This document shows positions 18,465 through 28,183 of a DNA stretch of 64,000 bases, one piece after another. This DNA comes from Nitrospirota bacterium. Lineage in GTDB: Bacteria; Nitrospirota; Nitrospiria; Nitrospirales; Nitrospiraceae. Position 1 is the stretch's first letter, and each line of letters starts with the position of its first letter. The notes under the pieces were generated by a model that worked only from the letters and a program-made list of their open reading frames with translations, did not search any database and was not told the origin of the DNA. A program made the translations under genes and the position numbers. The stretch covers positions 1 to 64,000 of the forward strand of contig JACRLR010000007.1 in assembly GCA_016219645.1 (NCBI GenBank), given 5' to 3'.

Positions 18465-18589
18465 CAGGCTGCTGAAAAAGGCTCCCAACTTCGTTCTCGG
18501 GTCGACAAAATCCTCACCGTACCCCAGAGGGTACGCCTCCGGTTTTCTCTCCCCTGCGGCCTCGTTGGCTGCCTTTTTGAGCAGCCTGC
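18465..18589. repeat. Palindromic element, copy B
   Basis: The outer arms GGCTGCTGAAAAAGGC and GCCTTTTTGAGCAGCC are perfect complements. The centre has GTACCCCAGAGGGTAC. Other shared words are CGTTCTCG and GCGGCC. It fills the gatB-eno gap. Confidence 0.85.
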
Positions 18590-18622
18590 AAGATTACAGT
18601 CAACTCCTTACTCCACCCATCC

Positions 18623-20110
18623 TCATCCCAGTCTCTTCTTCAATAAATCATTCACTTTCCCAGGATTTGCTTTACCTCCAGAAGCCTTCATGACCTGCCC
18701 GACGAGGAATCCCAGCACCTGCTGTTTCCCTTCTTTAAACTGCGCCACTTGCATCGGATTCTTTGCCAACATCTCGTCGATCATCTCCACCAACACCACT
18801 TCATCGGACACCTGCATGAGCCCCTTTGCTTTAACGATTTCAGTGGGTCGCTGACCCGAGTGGAACATCTCCTCAAGTACTGATTTTGCGATTGGTCCAC
18901 TGATCTCCCCGTTTCGTTTCATAAGCAAGAGCTCGGCTAACTTATCTGGAGATAGCGGACTTCCCGCAATGGCTAAAGGGGTCTTTCCCTCCGACTGATA
19001 CTCATCTGCTTCGGTCTTCTTTAGCAATGCCAAGACTTCCACCATAATCCAATTTCCTGTTTCCTTGCCTAAGACTTCCCCAGATACACCGACCGACTCT
19101 GCCTGTTTAGCAACTGTCTGTTCAAACAAATCGGCAACGTCTTTATCAGCAGTCATCACGCCAGCATCATACTCTGTGAGTCCATACTGATTTACAAGCC
19201 GAGTGCGGCGTACAGCCGGCAGCTCCGGTATGAAAGTACGAATTCTTTCGATCCACTCTTTCTCCAACTGAAGCGGCACCAGATCAGGATCGGGGAAGTA
19301 GCGATAGTCATGCGCCTCTTCCTTGGACCGCATCACTGCTGTCTCGCCGCGATCGAAATTCCAGAGCCGGGTCTCCTGACTGATTTTACCTCCCTCGCTC
19401 AATACCTTCGTCTGGCGCTTGATCTCGTACTCGACGGCATCCTTCACGAACTTGAATGAATTGATGTTCTTGAGCTCGACCTTTGTCCCAAACTCCTTCT
19501 GGCCCAACGGACGGAGCGAAAGATTCGGTTCACAGCGGAAACTCCCTTCCTCCATGTTGCCGTCGCATACCTCGAGATACATGAGCACATCACGGAGGCC
19601 CTTCAAATAGGCCACGACTTCATCAGCCGAACGCAAATCCGGCTCAGTTACAATTTCCAGCAACGGTGTTCCGGCGCGATTCAAATCGACACGGCTTCCG
19701 TTCGCACCTGCTACGTGGACATTCTTTCCCGCATCTTCTTCCAAATGGGCACGACGGATACGGACGCGTTTTTTACCTTCACTTCCCGCAATTTCGATCC
19801 AGCCATGCTCGCAGATCGGCGCCTCGTACTGCGAAATCTGATAGCCTTTGGGAAGATCTGGATAGAAGTAGTTCTTGCGTGCAAAGAGATTGTTCGTCGC
19901 GATCGTGCAATTCAATGCCAAGCCGGCTCGCACCGCCATCTCGACCGCAGCCCGGTTGATCACAGGCAACGAGCCGGGAAGCCCCAAACACAAGGGGCAG
20001 GTCTGGCTATTGGCCGAAAGTCCGAACATTGTCCCGCAGCCGCAGAACAGCTTGGATTTCGTCCGCAGCTGCGCATGCACCTCCACGCCGATGACGACTT
20101 CGTATATCAT
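18623..20110 (-). CDS. gatB: Aspartyl/glutamyl-tRNA amidotransferase subunit B
   Basis: 495 residues. It opens [23 protein letters not shown], with [16 protein letters not shown], the PS01234-like segment [12 protein letters not shown], and [11 protein letters not shown]-type motifs ([19 protein letters not shown]). The C-terminal YqeY-like domain includes [21 protein letters not shown]. Role: kinase/scaffold subunit of GatCAB, converting misacylated Asp-tRNA(Asn) and Glu-tRNA(Gln). It sits 3 bp after the YtxH gene. Confidence 0.97.
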   Translation of the reverse strand: MIYEVVIGVEVHAQLRTKSKLFCGCGTMFGLSANSQTCPLCLGLPGSLPVINRAAVEMAVRAGLALNCTIATNNLFARKNYFYPDLPKGYQISQYEAPICEHGWIEIAGSEGKKRVRIRRAHLEEDAGKNVHVAGANGSRVDLNRAGTPLLEIVTEPDLRSADEVVAYLKGLRDVLMYLEVCDGNMEEGSFRCEPNLSLRPLGQKEFGTKVELKNINSFKFVKDAVEYEIKRQTKVLSEGGKISQETRLWNFDRGETAVMRSKEEAHDYRYFPDPDLVPLQLEKEWIERIRTFIPELPAVRRTRLVNQYGLTEYDAGVMTADKDVADLFEQTVAKQAESVGVSGEVLGKETGNWIMVEVLALLKKTEADEYQSEGKTPLAIAGSPLSPDKLAELLLMKRNGEISGPIAKSVLEEMFHSGQRPTEIVKAKGLMQVSDEVVLVEMIDEMLAKNPMQVAQFKEGKQQVLGFLVGQVMKASGGKANPGKVNDLLKKRLG

Positions 20111-20113
20111 CGG

Positions 20114-20437
20114 TCAGCCGTGTTCTTCTTCTCCACGCAACCGATCACGCTCATGCCGCATCGCCTCACGACCGACGTCGAACGCTTCACGCAGGACCGA
20201 TTTTTTCGAGTCCACATATTCTTTTCCTTCCCCCACAACCTCTTCGAACGTTTCACCTGCCCGAACGGCCAAGTCGCGAAGATTACCCTCTGCGCGACGG
20301 GCATAGCCACGCAACTGCTCGCGTGACTCACGCCCGGCCTGTGGAGCCAGCAGCAATGCCGCCACCGCACCGAGTGCGGCACCACTCAAGAATGCCAACA
20401 AAACTCCTGCCGATGAGGAACCTCGATCATCCGCCAT
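20114..20437 (-). CDS. YtxH-domain protein
   Basis: 107 residues from the ATG at 20437, which has AAGGAGGG 8 bp upstream; a GTG at 20458 gives seven more residues. GVLLAFLSGAALGAVAALLLAPQ is the YtxH Gly/Ala-rich membrane segment, followed by SGRE-type (AGRESREQL) and a long charged helix. YtxH proteins are small envelope or stress-related proteins of unclear function. It overlaps the DUF948 gene by 11 bp; this DUF948-YtxH pairing is common. Confidence 0.85.
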   Translation of the reverse strand: MADDRGSSSAGVLLAFLSGAALGAVAALLLAPQAGRESREQLRGYARRAEGNLRDLAVRAGETFEEVVGEGKEYVDSKKSVLREAFDVGREAMRHERDRLRGEEEHG

Positions 20438-20834
20438 TGTGATGCCCTCCTTCTTCACGAAATCGTTCCTTCATAACGTGGGTTGCCGCTTTAACTCCTG
20501 CTACGACACTCGCCATATTGGTCAACATCGATCCACTCGAGCCCTTCACGACATTATGAACTTGTTGCACCGATTCCCCAACCTCTCCGACTGCATGTAA
20601 GAGAACAGCAGCATGCTCGACCCCCATACGGGCTTGCTCCGTCAGATCGTTCACACGGTGACTCATCGCCCGGAGCTCACCGATCAGCGGCGGCAGGTCG
20701 GTGTTCATTTTGGCGAGAAGCTGTTCGGACTCTGCGACAGTCTTACGGACTTGAATCAACATGGGCACGAAATAGCCCACCAATACCGCAAACGCAACAG
20801 CCACAAGAATCACAGCCATTTCAATGATTGTCAT
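20427..20834 (-). CDS. DUF948 membrane-anchored coiled-coil protein
   Basis: 135 residues. An N-terminal membrane helix (MAVILVAVAFAVLVGYFVPML) is followed by an amphipathic region with VRKTVAESEQLLAKMNTDLPPLIGELRAMSHRVNDLTEQ, characteristic of DUF948. The function is not established. It is encoded between gatA and the YtxH gene. Confidence 0.85.
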   Translation of the reverse strand: MTIIEMAVILVAVAFAVLVGYFVPMLIQVRKTVAESEQLLAKMNTDLPPLIGELRAMSHRVNDLTEQARMGVEHAAVLLHAVGEVGESVQQVHNVVKGSSGSMLTNMASVVAGVKAATHVMKERFREEGGHHNGG

Positions 20835-20856
20835 ACTTCCTCCGTTATGCGATAGA

Positions 20857-20897
20857 CGTCAGGCGTGAGGGGATATCTAACGCTTCACGCCTCACGT
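20857..20897. repeat. Small heptamer hairpin, core CGTNANN
   Basis: The left arm has CGTCAGG and CGTGAGG; the right arm has CGCTTCA and CGCCTCA, their complements. It fills the gap between gatA and the DUF948 gene. Confidence 0.7.
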
Positions 20898-20898
20898 T

Positions 20899-22365
20899 TT
20901 ACCGCACTGCTGGTTTCTTCGCTCGCCATTGCGTACTTTGTTCGTACGCATAAGCCGCTCGCAAGAGCGTCTCCTCTTCGAAGGGACGGCCGATCAGCTG
21001 AAATCCGATGGGAAGCCCTGCTCGGCTGAATCCGCAGGGCAACGAGATCGCAGGGACACCGGCAAGATTCGCCGAGATGGTGAAAATGTCAGACAGATAC
21101 ATTTGCAATGGGTCGTCGGCCTTCGCTCCAAACCTGAACGCGGGCGTGGGCGTTACAGGCGTCACAATAAGATCGACATTCTGAAACGCTTCCTCGAAAT
21201 CCTGACGAATCAATGTTCTCACCGCCTGCGCCTTGCCATAGTACGCGTCGTAGTAGCCCGCACTCAGCACGTAGGTCCCCAGCATGATCCTGCGCTTCAC
21301 TTCCGGCCCGAAGCCTTCCTGTCTTGTCTTCATATACAACTCAAGCAGATCCTTGGTCTCTTTGGCGCGAAGCCCGAACTTGACACCGTCATATCGGGCG
21401 AGATTCGAACTGGCCTCGGCCGTGGCAATCACATAGTAGGTCGCCACTGCCGCGTCCGTCCGTGGTAACTGGATCTCCTGAATCTCCCCACCAAGTTTTT
21501 TGAGCTGCTGAATCGCCGCCCGCACGACCTCTTCCACTTCCGAATCCAACCCCTCCGCAAAAAACTCGACCGGCACACCGACCTTCAGCTTCTTGAGATC
21601 TTTCCTCTTGAGCGCCTTCAGATAATCCGGCACCGGCACATCGGCCGATGTGGAATCCAAGGGGTCATGGCCGGCAATGGCCCCGAGGAGGAACGCGGCG
21701 TCCCTCACATCTTTTGTAATCGGTCCGATTTGATCGAGCGAGGAGGCAAAGGCGATCAACCCATACCGGGAAACCCGCCCATAGGTCGGCTTGAGACCCA
21801 CCACTCCACAAAACGCCGCAGGCTGACGGATCGACCCGCCGGTATCGGACCCGAGCGCCGCGGCACATTCGTCAGCCGCCACAGCCGCTGCAGATCCTCC
21901 GCTGGATCCACCGGGCACACATTGCACATTCCAGGGATTGCGGCTGGGCCCCACGGCGGAATTCTCGGTTGAGGAACCCATCGCAAATTCATCCAGGTTA
22001 GTCTTTCCGAGGAGCAGATACCCCTGCGCACGCAATTTGGCGATCACGGTCGCATCGTAGGGTGGGACAAAGTTTCCAAGGATCCGGGATGCGCAGGTCG
22101 TGAGCACCCCCTCGGTGCAGATGTTGTCTTTGATCGCCAGCGGCATACCCATCATCGGCAATGTCTTGCGCCACCCTTTTAAGGAAGCATCAAGCGCGCC
22201 TGCTTGCGCCAACGCCGCATCCTTGGCCAGGGTGATGTAGGCTTTCACTTTGGACTCCACCTGACCGATCCGCAATCCATAGTCGCGAACGATCTCCGCC
22301 GCCGTGACTGCGCCGGCGGTGAACTTTTCATGGAGATCGAAAAGTGAAAGTGTGTGAATCGACAT
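20899..22365 (-). CDS. gatA: Aspartyl/glutamyl-tRNA amidotransferase subunit A
   Basis: 488 residues. The amidase-signature catalytic triad is visible: Lys79 ([12 protein letters not shown]), cis-Ser154 ([11 protein letters not shown]) and nucleophile Ser178 ([14 protein letters not shown]). It releases ammonia from glutamine for the GatB site. The start overlaps the panD stop by one base (TGATG). The gatC-panD-gatA order places an unrelated metabolic gene between two subunits of one enzyme. Confidence 0.98.
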   Translation of the reverse strand: MSIHTLSLFDLHEKFTAGAVTAAEIVRDYGLRIGQVESKVKAYITLAKDAALAQAGALDASLKGWRKTLPMMGMPLAIKDNICTEGVLTTCASRILGNFVPPYDATVIAKLRAQGYLLLGKTNLDEFAMGSSTENSAVGPSRNPWNVQCVPGGSSGGSAAAVAADECAAALGSDTGGSIRQPAAFCGVVGLKPTYGRVSRYGLIAFASSLDQIGPITKDVRDAAFLLGAIAGHDPLDSTSADVPVPDYLKALKRKDLKKLKVGVPVEFFAEGLDSEVEEVVRAAIQQLKKLGGEIQEIQLPRTDAAVATYYVIATAEASSNLARYDGVKFGLRAKETKDLLELYMKTRQEGFGPEVKRRIMLGTYVLSAGYYDAYYGKAQAVRTLIRQDFEEAFQNVDLIVTPVTPTPAFRFGAKADDPLQMYLSDIFTISANLAGVPAISLPCGFSRAGLPIGFQLIGRPFEEETLLRAAYAYEQSTQWRAKKPAVR

Positions 22366-22730
22366 CAGTGCTTCGTCTTCCCTGCCACAATCCGGTTTTT
22401 CTCGTTGACCCGGACGATCTTGGGCGCATGCCGTTTGATTTCCTCTTCCGCGTAATACTCGTAACAGAAGATGATAATCTGATCGCGCACGGCGCCTTTC
22501 CTTGCCGTCGGCCCATTGAGGATGATCTCACCAGCGCCGCGTTTTCCCGCCACGGCATAGGTCATAAAACGCTCGCCATTATTCAGGTTTGAACAGATGA
22601 TTGCTTCATAGGGCAAAATTCCCGCTGCATCCATCAGATCCTCGTCGATCGTCAGGCTGCCTTCGTAATCGAGACAGGACTCGGTGACCGTGGCCCGATG
22701 AATTTTCGACCGCAACATTTGCCTGAACAT
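22365..22730 (-). CDS. panD: Aspartate 1-decarboxylase
   Basis: 121 residues. YEGSLTID holds the Gly24-Ser25 self-cleavage site that generates the pyruvoyl cofactor. Other family motifs are [22 protein letters not shown] and [19 protein letters not shown]. It decarboxylates aspartate to beta-alanine for pantothenate synthesis. It is located between gatC and gatA, overlapping gatA by one base. Confidence 0.97.
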   Translation of the reverse strand: MFRQMLRSKIHRATVTESCLDYEGSLTIDEDLMDAAGILPYEAIICSNLNNGERFMTYAVAGKRGAGEIILNGPTARKGAVRDQIIIFCYEYYAEEEIKRHAPKIVRVNEKNRIVAGKTKH

Positions 22731-22741
22731 TCAGACCTCGT

Positions 22742-23044
22742 TTAAAGGGGTTGCCGATCTTCGATAATTTTTGGCACAACAAAAAATCCGTCGACCGACT
22801 CCGGTGCATTGGCCACGGCAGACTCGACCGACAGGGATGGCCGTACATCATCCGGACGAAACACATTCGTGTGCCCCGGCATGGTCGCTGTCGGCTCTAC
22901 GCCTCTGGTATCGTACTGTTTCAAGGTTTCCACATGCGTGAGGATCTGGCTCAACTGTTTCGCAAACGCAGCCTTCTCACCATCCGTCAAGGCAAGCCTG
23001 GCCAAGTTTGCCACCTTCTCGACTTCTTGCTGCGTAATTTCCAC
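22742..23044 (-). CDS. gatC: Aspartyl/glutamyl-tRNA amidotransferase subunit C
   Basis: 100 residues. VEKVANLARLALTDGEKAAFAKQLSQILTHVETL is the GatC helical region, followed by TAT MPGHTNVFRPDDV-like segment and a C-terminal DGFFVVPKII. It stabilises GatA and bridges to GatB. It appears to be the first gene of the gatC-panD-gatA-DUF948-YtxH-gatB run, preceded by palindromic element C. Confidence 0.95.
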   Translation of the reverse strand: MEITQQEVEKVANLARLALTDGEKAAFAKQLSQILTHVETLKQYDTRGVEPTATMPGHTNVFRPDDVRPSLSVESAVANAPESVDGFFVVPKIIEDRQPL

Positions 23045-23068
23045 TCTGTTCTTCCCTTCCCCTCTTTA

Positions 23069-23236
23069 AGGATGTTCAAAATGGTCTTCCAGCAAGGCCG
23101 CAGGAAGTCCGGCGACTGAGTCGTATTCCTTTCCCACCCGCCCACCCCGAGCTGCCAAGACAGCTCTGTCACCGGGGGGTACGTCGCAGGGAGACGGACG
23201 ACCGAGAACGCCGCTGGAAGCCATTTTCAACATCCG
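23069..23236. repeat. Palindromic element, copy C
   Basis: The outer arms GGATGTTCAAAATGG and CCATTTTCAACATCC face each other. It contains CCAGCAAGGCCGCAGG and GAGAACGCCGCTGG. It is longer than the other non-composite copies, with GGGGGGTACGTCGCAGG near the centre. It spans the interval from glmS to gatC and begins three bases after the glmS stop. Confidence 0.85.
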
Positions 23237-23238
23237 AC

Positions 23239-25068
23239 TCATTCTACCGTGACGCTTTTTGCTAGATTCCGTGGCTGATCCACATCCGCACCACACAGCA
23301 AGGCAATATGGTAGGCCAAGAGCTGCAATGGAATCGTAAACAAAATCGGTGAGAGCAACGGATGGGTATCGGGAATCGTGAACACTGAGTCGGCGAACTT
23401 TCCTAACTCGCGCTCGCCTTCCGCCACAAGTGCAATCACCGGCGCATGTCTGGCCTTCACTTCCATTAGATTGCTCACGGTCTTTTCGTACAACCGGTCC
23501 TTCGGCGCCAACACGACTACCGGCATGTCCTTATCGATGAGCGCGATCGGACCGTGCTTCATCTCTCCCGCTGCGTAGCCTTCCGCATGGATGTAGGATA
23601 CTTCTTTCAGCTTCAACGCCCCTTCGAGCGCGATCGGAAAATTGATGCCGCGACCAAGGAACAAGAAGTTGCGTTTCTTATGATACCGTTTGGCAATCGC
23701 GACAATCTCCGCTTCGCGACCGAGCACCCGCTTGACCAACACCGGAAGTCGGACCAGCCGATCGAGCCAGGCTTTGCCGTCGGCAATGGACAGGGTTCCG
23801 CGTACACGGCCCAAATGCAAGGCCAGCATGTAGAGCGCAGTCAGTTGCGCCGTAAACGCCTTGGTCGAGGCGACACCGATTTCAGGCCCACAATGAGTGT
23901 AGAGGACACCGTCCGACTCGCGGGCCAGCGTGCTGCCCACCACGTTCACGATCGAGACGACACGGGCCCCTTTCTCCTTCGCTTCACGCGCGGCAGCCAG
24001 CGTGTCCGCCGTCTCGCCGGACTGCGAAATTGTGATGAAAAGATCGTCTTTACCGACCAGCGGATCGCGGTAGCGGAATTCGCTGCCGATGTCGACCTGC
24101 ACCGGCGTACGGACCATCTCCTCCAGCAAATACCTTCCTACCAGCCCCGCATGCCACGAGGTACCGCAAGCCACGATCCAGATGCGGCCGACTGCGGCAA
24201 ACTGCTTGGGCGTCAATCCAATATCGGGCAAATCGGCCTCGCCGGTATCGTAGGAATAGCGCCCGCGCATCGTGTCGAGGATCGTTTGTGGCTGTTCATG
24301 GATCTCCTTCAGCATGAAGTGTGGAAACCCGCTCTTTTCCGCTGCGGAGGCATCCCAGGTAATCTTCGTCAATTTCCGTTTGACAGGCTGTCCCTCGATA
24401 TCGATGAAACGGATGTCTGTCGAGGTCACAACCGCCACATCGCCCTCTTCGAGATAGGTCACGTCACGGGTATGAGCGAGCATCGCCATCACATCGGATG
24501 CAACGAAACAGGCCTTTGCGGCCGTTCCTACAACGAGCGGGCATCCTGCGCGAGTTGCGATCATCATTCCCGGCTCCCGCTCAGAAATGACGGCAAGCGC
24601 ATAACTTCCGCGCACGTCCTTGGTGGCAGCTCGTACCGCTTCGGCCAACTTCATGCCTTGCTCGAGATATCGATCGATCAGATGCGCCACGACTTCCGTG
24701 TCCGTTTCCGAATGAAACTTATACCCCTCTTTCTCCAATTGCTGTTTCAACGGCTGGTAATTTTCGATGATGCCATTGTGCACAAGCACGCAGCCTTTCG
24801 AACGGTGCGGGTGGGCATTTTGCTCCGAGGGCTTCCCGTGCGTCGCCCAGCGCGTATGACCGATTCCCACGGTGCCGTTGATCGCTTTCTCTTTGAGTGA
24901 CTTCTGAAGATTGGAGAGTTTACCGACCGCGCGCCGGACCTCTATCTTCCCGCCTTGCGACACCGCGACGCCGGAGGAGTCGTAGCCCCGATATTCCAAC
25001 TTGGCAAGACCCTCGATGAGAATCGGCACCGCCTCCTGATTACCCACATATCCGACAATCCCACACAT
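23239..25068 (-). CDS. glmS: Glutamine-fructose-6-phosphate aminotransferase (isomerizing)
   Basis: 609 residues. Cys2 (MCGIVGYVG) is the glutaminase nucleophile. GHTRWATHGKPSEQNAHPH is the class II amidotransferase signature. Two SIS domains follow (ACGTSWHAG; SQSGETADTLAA; and CGPEIGVASTKAFTAQ), ending in NLAKSVTVE. It makes glucosamine-6-phosphate for cell-wall precursors. It lies 2 bp after glmU, whose 3' end contains its GAGG ribosome-binding site. Confidence 0.98.
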   Translation of the reverse strand: MCGIVGYVGNQEAVPILIEGLAKLEYRGYDSSGVAVSQGGKIEVRRAVGKLSNLQKSLKEKAINGTVGIGHTRWATHGKPSEQNAHPHRSKGCVLVHNGIIENYQPLKQQLEKEGYKFHSETDTEVVAHLIDRYLEQGMKLAEAVRAATKDVRGSYALAVISEREPGMMIATRAGCPLVVGTAAKACFVASDVMAMLAHTRDVTYLEEGDVAVVTSTDIRFIDIEGQPVKRKLTKITWDASAAEKSGFPHFMLKEIHEQPQTILDTMRGRYSYDTGEADLPDIGLTPKQFAAVGRIWIVACGTSWHAGLVGRYLLEEMVRTPVQVDIGSEFRYRDPLVGKDDLFITISQSGETADTLAAAREAKEKGARVVSIVNVVGSTLARESDGVLYTHCGPEIGVASTKAFTAQLTALYMLALHLGRVRGTLSIADGKAWLDRLVRLPVLVKRVLGREAEIVAIAKRYHKKRNFLFLGRGINFPIALEGALKLKEVSYIHAEGYAAGEMKHGPIALIDKDMPVVVLAPKDRLYEKTVSNLMEVKARHAPVIALVAEGERELGKFADSVFTIPDTHPLLSPILFTIPLQLLAYHIALLCGADVDQPRNLAKSVTVE

Positions 25069-25070
25069 AT

Positions 25071-26696
25071 TTAACCTCTAAGCCGTTTCTTTACTTGCTT
25101 ACCACTTGGAGCCTGCGACAGTGTCCTTGTAAGGCGTGAGGCGTCAGGCGTCAGGCGAGTGGACTTCGATTCACCTTTTACGTCTAACGCTTCACGGGTT
25201 ACCCCGGTCTGTAATGCCCGCCGGCGCGCGGCCCACCCTGCACGATTGACTTGGGGCACCCGCGCAATCACTAAGGCATCCTCCGGCACGTCTTCGGTGA
25301 CCGTCGTGCCCGCTGCAATGACGGCTCCCGCTCCCACCGTCACCGGGGCAATCAACTGGGTATCACTGCCGAGAAAGACCCCGTCTCCGATCACCGTCTC
25401 AAACTTTCTCAGGCCATCGTAGTTGCACGTGATGGTGCCGGCGCCGATGTTGACTCCTTTGCCGATCTTGGCATCCCCCAGGTAACTCAGATGGTTCGCC
25501 TTCGATCCTTCGCCCAGATCAGTCTTTTTCATCTCGACAAAGTTTCCGACCTTGGCCTTCTTCCGCACAATGACACCGGGACGCAAGTGAACGAACGGGC
25601 CCAGATGCGCGTCGTCTTCGACCTGCGCATCGGTGAACAGGCAGTGATCGAGAATCTCAACACCATTGCCGACAATGCAATTCTTCAGTCTGGTAGCGGA
25701 TCGCAGCACACAATCTTCTCCGATGACCGTTGTCCCTTCAAGTGTCACATTGGGATAGAGGACCGTATCTTTGCCGATCACGACCGTGGCATCGATCCAG
25801 GTTGTGGCCGGATCAATCATCGTCACCCCGGCATCCAGCCAGCGATCCCGGATCTGCTGCTGCACCACCTGTTCAGCCTCGGCAAGCTGTCGGCGCGTAT
25901 TCACTCCCAGTCCTTCCTCGGGATTGTCGAGTGCCATGGCCGCTACACGACGTCCCTGTTCTACCGCGAGATGTATAATATCGGTCAGATAATATTCCCC
26001 TTGGGCGTTGCTGGGATCGAGCTTTTCCACTGCGCTAAAGAGAAACTCCCCGTCAACCACATAGGTGCCCACATTGATTTCACGAATCGCTTGCTCCTCT
26101 ATATTGGCATCACGATCTTCGACGATACGAGAGACCCCCTGCTCGGCAGACTGTGTGCGGACGACACGCCCGTATCCGCTTGCGTCGTCAAGCACCGCTG
26201 TGAGAACAGTCACGGTTGCGCGGCTCGCCTCGTGAAGGTGAAGGAGTTCACGCACGGTGGACTCTCGGAGCAAAGGCGTATCGCCGTTCAAAATCAGATA
26301 ACTGGACGGAGCGCCCCGTTTGCCCACCGCAAATACCGGGCGGCTCTGCAAGACCGCATGGCCTGTGCCCAACTGTTCCCGTTGTTCAACAATCGCGACG
26401 GGAGACTTGCCGCTCTTTCCAGACGTCGCACGGCTGATCACCTCGCGAACCAGATCAGCCTGATGCCCCACCACAACAGCCACACGATCTCCAGCCACAC
26501 GCAATCCGAGCCCCACCGAATAGAGCACCATGGCTTGGCCGGCCACCCGATGCAACACCTTCGCCTGTTTTGAACGCATGCGCTTCCCAAGTCCGGCAGC
26601 CATCACAACCACCGCAAGGCCGGCAATCTTCCCCTGTCGGTCGGAGCTGACCCGTGGCTTCCCTTTCACGACGTCAGTGGCTCGTGAACGAATCAT
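25071..26696 (-). CDS. glmU: Bifunctional GlcNAc-1-phosphate uridyltransferase / GlcN-1-phosphate acetyltransferase
   Basis: 541 residues. The pyrophosphorylase domain has VVVMAAGLGKRMRS and a later NGDTPLL; the left-handed beta-helix acetyltransferase has hexapeptides such as IGAGTITCNYDG. It produces UDP-GlcNAc. The start overlaps the DUF502 stop (ATGA), which supports the 25-odd extra N-terminal residues. After the normal end near WAARRR there is a tail of about 45 residues (REALDVKGESKSTRLT...), largely encoded by a heptamer-repeat hairpin at 25131-25199. Confidence 0.95.
   Translation of the reverse strand: MIRSRATDVVKGKPRVSSDRQGKIAGLAVVVMAAGLGKRMRSKQAKVLHRVAGQAMVLYSVGLGLRVAGDRVAVVVGHQADLVREVISRATSGKSGKSPVAIVEQREQLGTGHAVLQSRPVFAVGKRGAPSSYLILNGDTPLLRESTVRELLHLHEASRATVTVLTAVLDDASGYGRVVRTQSAEQGVSRIVEDRDANIEEQAIREINVGTYVVDGEFLFSAVEKLDPSNAQGEYYLTDIIHLAVEQGRRVAAMALDNPEEGLGVNTRRQLAEAEQVVQQQIRDRWLDAGVTMIDPATTWIDATVVIGKDTVLYPNVTLEGTTVIGEDCVLRSATRLKNCIVGNGVEILDHCLFTDAQVEDDAHLGPFVHLRPGVIVRKKAKVGNFVEMKKTDLGEGSKANHLSYLGDAKIGKGVNIGAGTITCNYDGLRKFETVIGDGVFLGSDTQLIAPVTVGAGAVIAAGTTVTEDVPEDALVIARVPQVNRAGWAARRRALQTGVTREALDVKGESKSTRLTPDASRLTRTLSQAPSGKQVKKRLRG
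25131..25199. repeat. Heptamer hairpin inside the 3' end of glmU, core CGTNANN
   Basis: GGCGTGA, GGCGTCA and GGCGTCA on the left face TTACGTC, TAACGCT, TCACGGG on the right. It is translated as part of the GlmU C-terminal tail. Confidence 0.75.
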
Positions 26697-27361
26697 CCGA
26701 TCGGCACTCCCGATTCAGGTTGTTTCACATCACTCCACTTCGTCGTGGCCGCTACGGCCGATGACAGGGACGTGGAGGGTCCGCTGAGCCCGCCCGAGAC
26801 GATCAGCTTCATCGCCTCTTCCACGCTCATGTCGACAGATGTCACCTCATGTTCCGGCACCAACAGGAAATAGCCAGACGTCGGATTCGGTGACGTCGGC
26901 ACATAGACATGGATGAGCGGCTCCTGCGCAAGATCTTGCATCTCCCCTTTGGTCACACCGGTCACAAAGGCGATGCAATAGTGGCCATTCTTGGGAAACT
27001 GAATCAGCACGACGCGATTATAGGACGCATGATCCGAGAACGACAAAATATCCATCACGGATTTCAACGTCGAGTAGATCCCCCGCACGAGTGGGACACG
27101 ATTCAGCAGATCCTCCCACCACTTCACGATTCGCCTGCCCATAAAATTCGTGGCAAACAGGCCGGCCGCAAAGACCAAAACAATCAACGCCAGAATCCCC
27201 AGACCCGGCACATAGTGGCTGGGCACCAATCGGGCCAGGAGATCTCCGAGAATACCGTCGACGGCCACGAACAGGGCCTTCAGGATCAGGATCGTTCCCC
27301 AGATCGGGATAATCACGAGCAAGCCGGTCAGAAAGTAGCGTTTTAGCAAGGTTTTCAGCAT
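26693..27361 (-). CDS. DUF502 membrane protein
   Basis: About 222 residues from the family-typical start MLKTLLKRYFLTGLLVIIPIW; an upstream start at 27394 would add 11 residues. Two membrane helices (about 10-32 and 55-75) are followed by NFMGRRIVKWWEDLLNRVPLVRGIYSTLKSV, the DUF502 signature, and PTSPNPTSGYFLLVP. The function is unknown. The stop overlaps the glmU start, and the gene is divergent from tmk. Confidence 0.88.
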   Translation of the reverse strand: MLKTLLKRYFLTGLLVIIPIWGTILILKALFVAVDGILGDLLARLVPSHYVPGLGILALIVLVFAAGLFATNFMGRRIVKWWEDLLNRVPLVRGIYSTLKSVMDILSFSDHASYNRVVLIQFPKNGHYCIAFVTGVTKGEMQDLAQEPLIHVYVPTSPNPTSGYFLLVPEHEVTSVDMSVEEAMKLIVSGGLSGPSTSLSSAVAATTKWSDVKQPESGVPIG

Positions 27362-27493
27362 AAATACGTGCCCACAGAAGTAGAGGGTCATCATACAGAG
27401 ATTTACGAGGGCCTCGCAAGCCTTTTCTTGCTATTTTCAACCACTTGGAATACCATCCCGCCCGTTTTCCTCACCGCCGATGGTGGCAAAGTA

Positions 27494-28183
27494 ATGAGAG
27501 CAAAAAGACAGCGGACTCGTGGCCTGTTTATTACCCTGGAGGGAGTCGAAGGCAGTGGGAAAAGCACCCAGATTCGCCACCTCGCGGACGTGCTGAGTCA
27601 GGCAGGGTATCGAGTACTCCAAACGAGAGAGCCGGGTGGCACGCCTTCAGCTGAAGCAATCCGGCATATTTTACTCGCGGCGCCTTCTCAGGAACCGATC
27701 ACGCCTCGAGCTGAAGCCCTGCTGATCTTCGCTGCGAGATGCCAGCATGTCACGCATCTCATCACACCTGCACTCCGACGAGCCACCGTGGTGTTATGCG
27801 ACCGGTTTTCCGATTCCACCCTTGCCTATCAAGGGTTCGCGCGGGGCCTCGATCTGGAATGGCTCGTGGCAGCCAACAGGGTTGCCACGAATGGATTGAC
27901 ACCGGACCTCACGCTTGTACTCGACGTCCCGGTTTCAGTGGGCTTAGCCAGGCGGCGAGCCGATCGGGGACAGCAGAATCGGCTGGACCGTGAGACAGCA
28001 CGATTTCATCGAAAGGTGCGACGGGGATTTCTGACGCTCGCGGCTGAAGCGCCTGGCCGCATGAAGATCGTCAATGCGAACCGGCCCTCGCAACTGGTCC
28101 AAGACGAGATCACTCAAATCGTGCTAGGGTGGCTCGCACGACCGCGTCGTTCCCCACGCCGGAGTTCACATGCCCTTTCATGA
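27494..28183 (+). CDS. tmk: Thymidylate kinase
   Basis: 229 residues from the ATG at 27494; the open frame extends to 27368 but that part does not resemble Tmk. The P-loop GVEGSGKST is at 17-25, TREPGGTP follows, and CDRFSDSTLAYQGFARGL is the DR[YH]-type nucleotide motif. It phosphorylates dTMP to dTDP. The holB start lies 14 bp inside its 3' end, so the two are coupled. Confidence 0.95.
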   Translation: MRAKRQRTRGLFITLEGVEGSGKSTQIRHLADVLSQAGYRVLQTREPGGTPSAEAIRHILLAAPSQEPITPRAEALLIFAARCQHVTHLITPALRRATVVLCDRFSDSTLAYQGFARGLDLEWLVAANRVATNGLTPDLTLVLDVPVSVGLARRRADRGQQNRLDRETARFHRKVRRGFLTLAAEAPGRMKIVNANRPSQLVQDEITQIVLGWLARPRRSPRRSSHALS

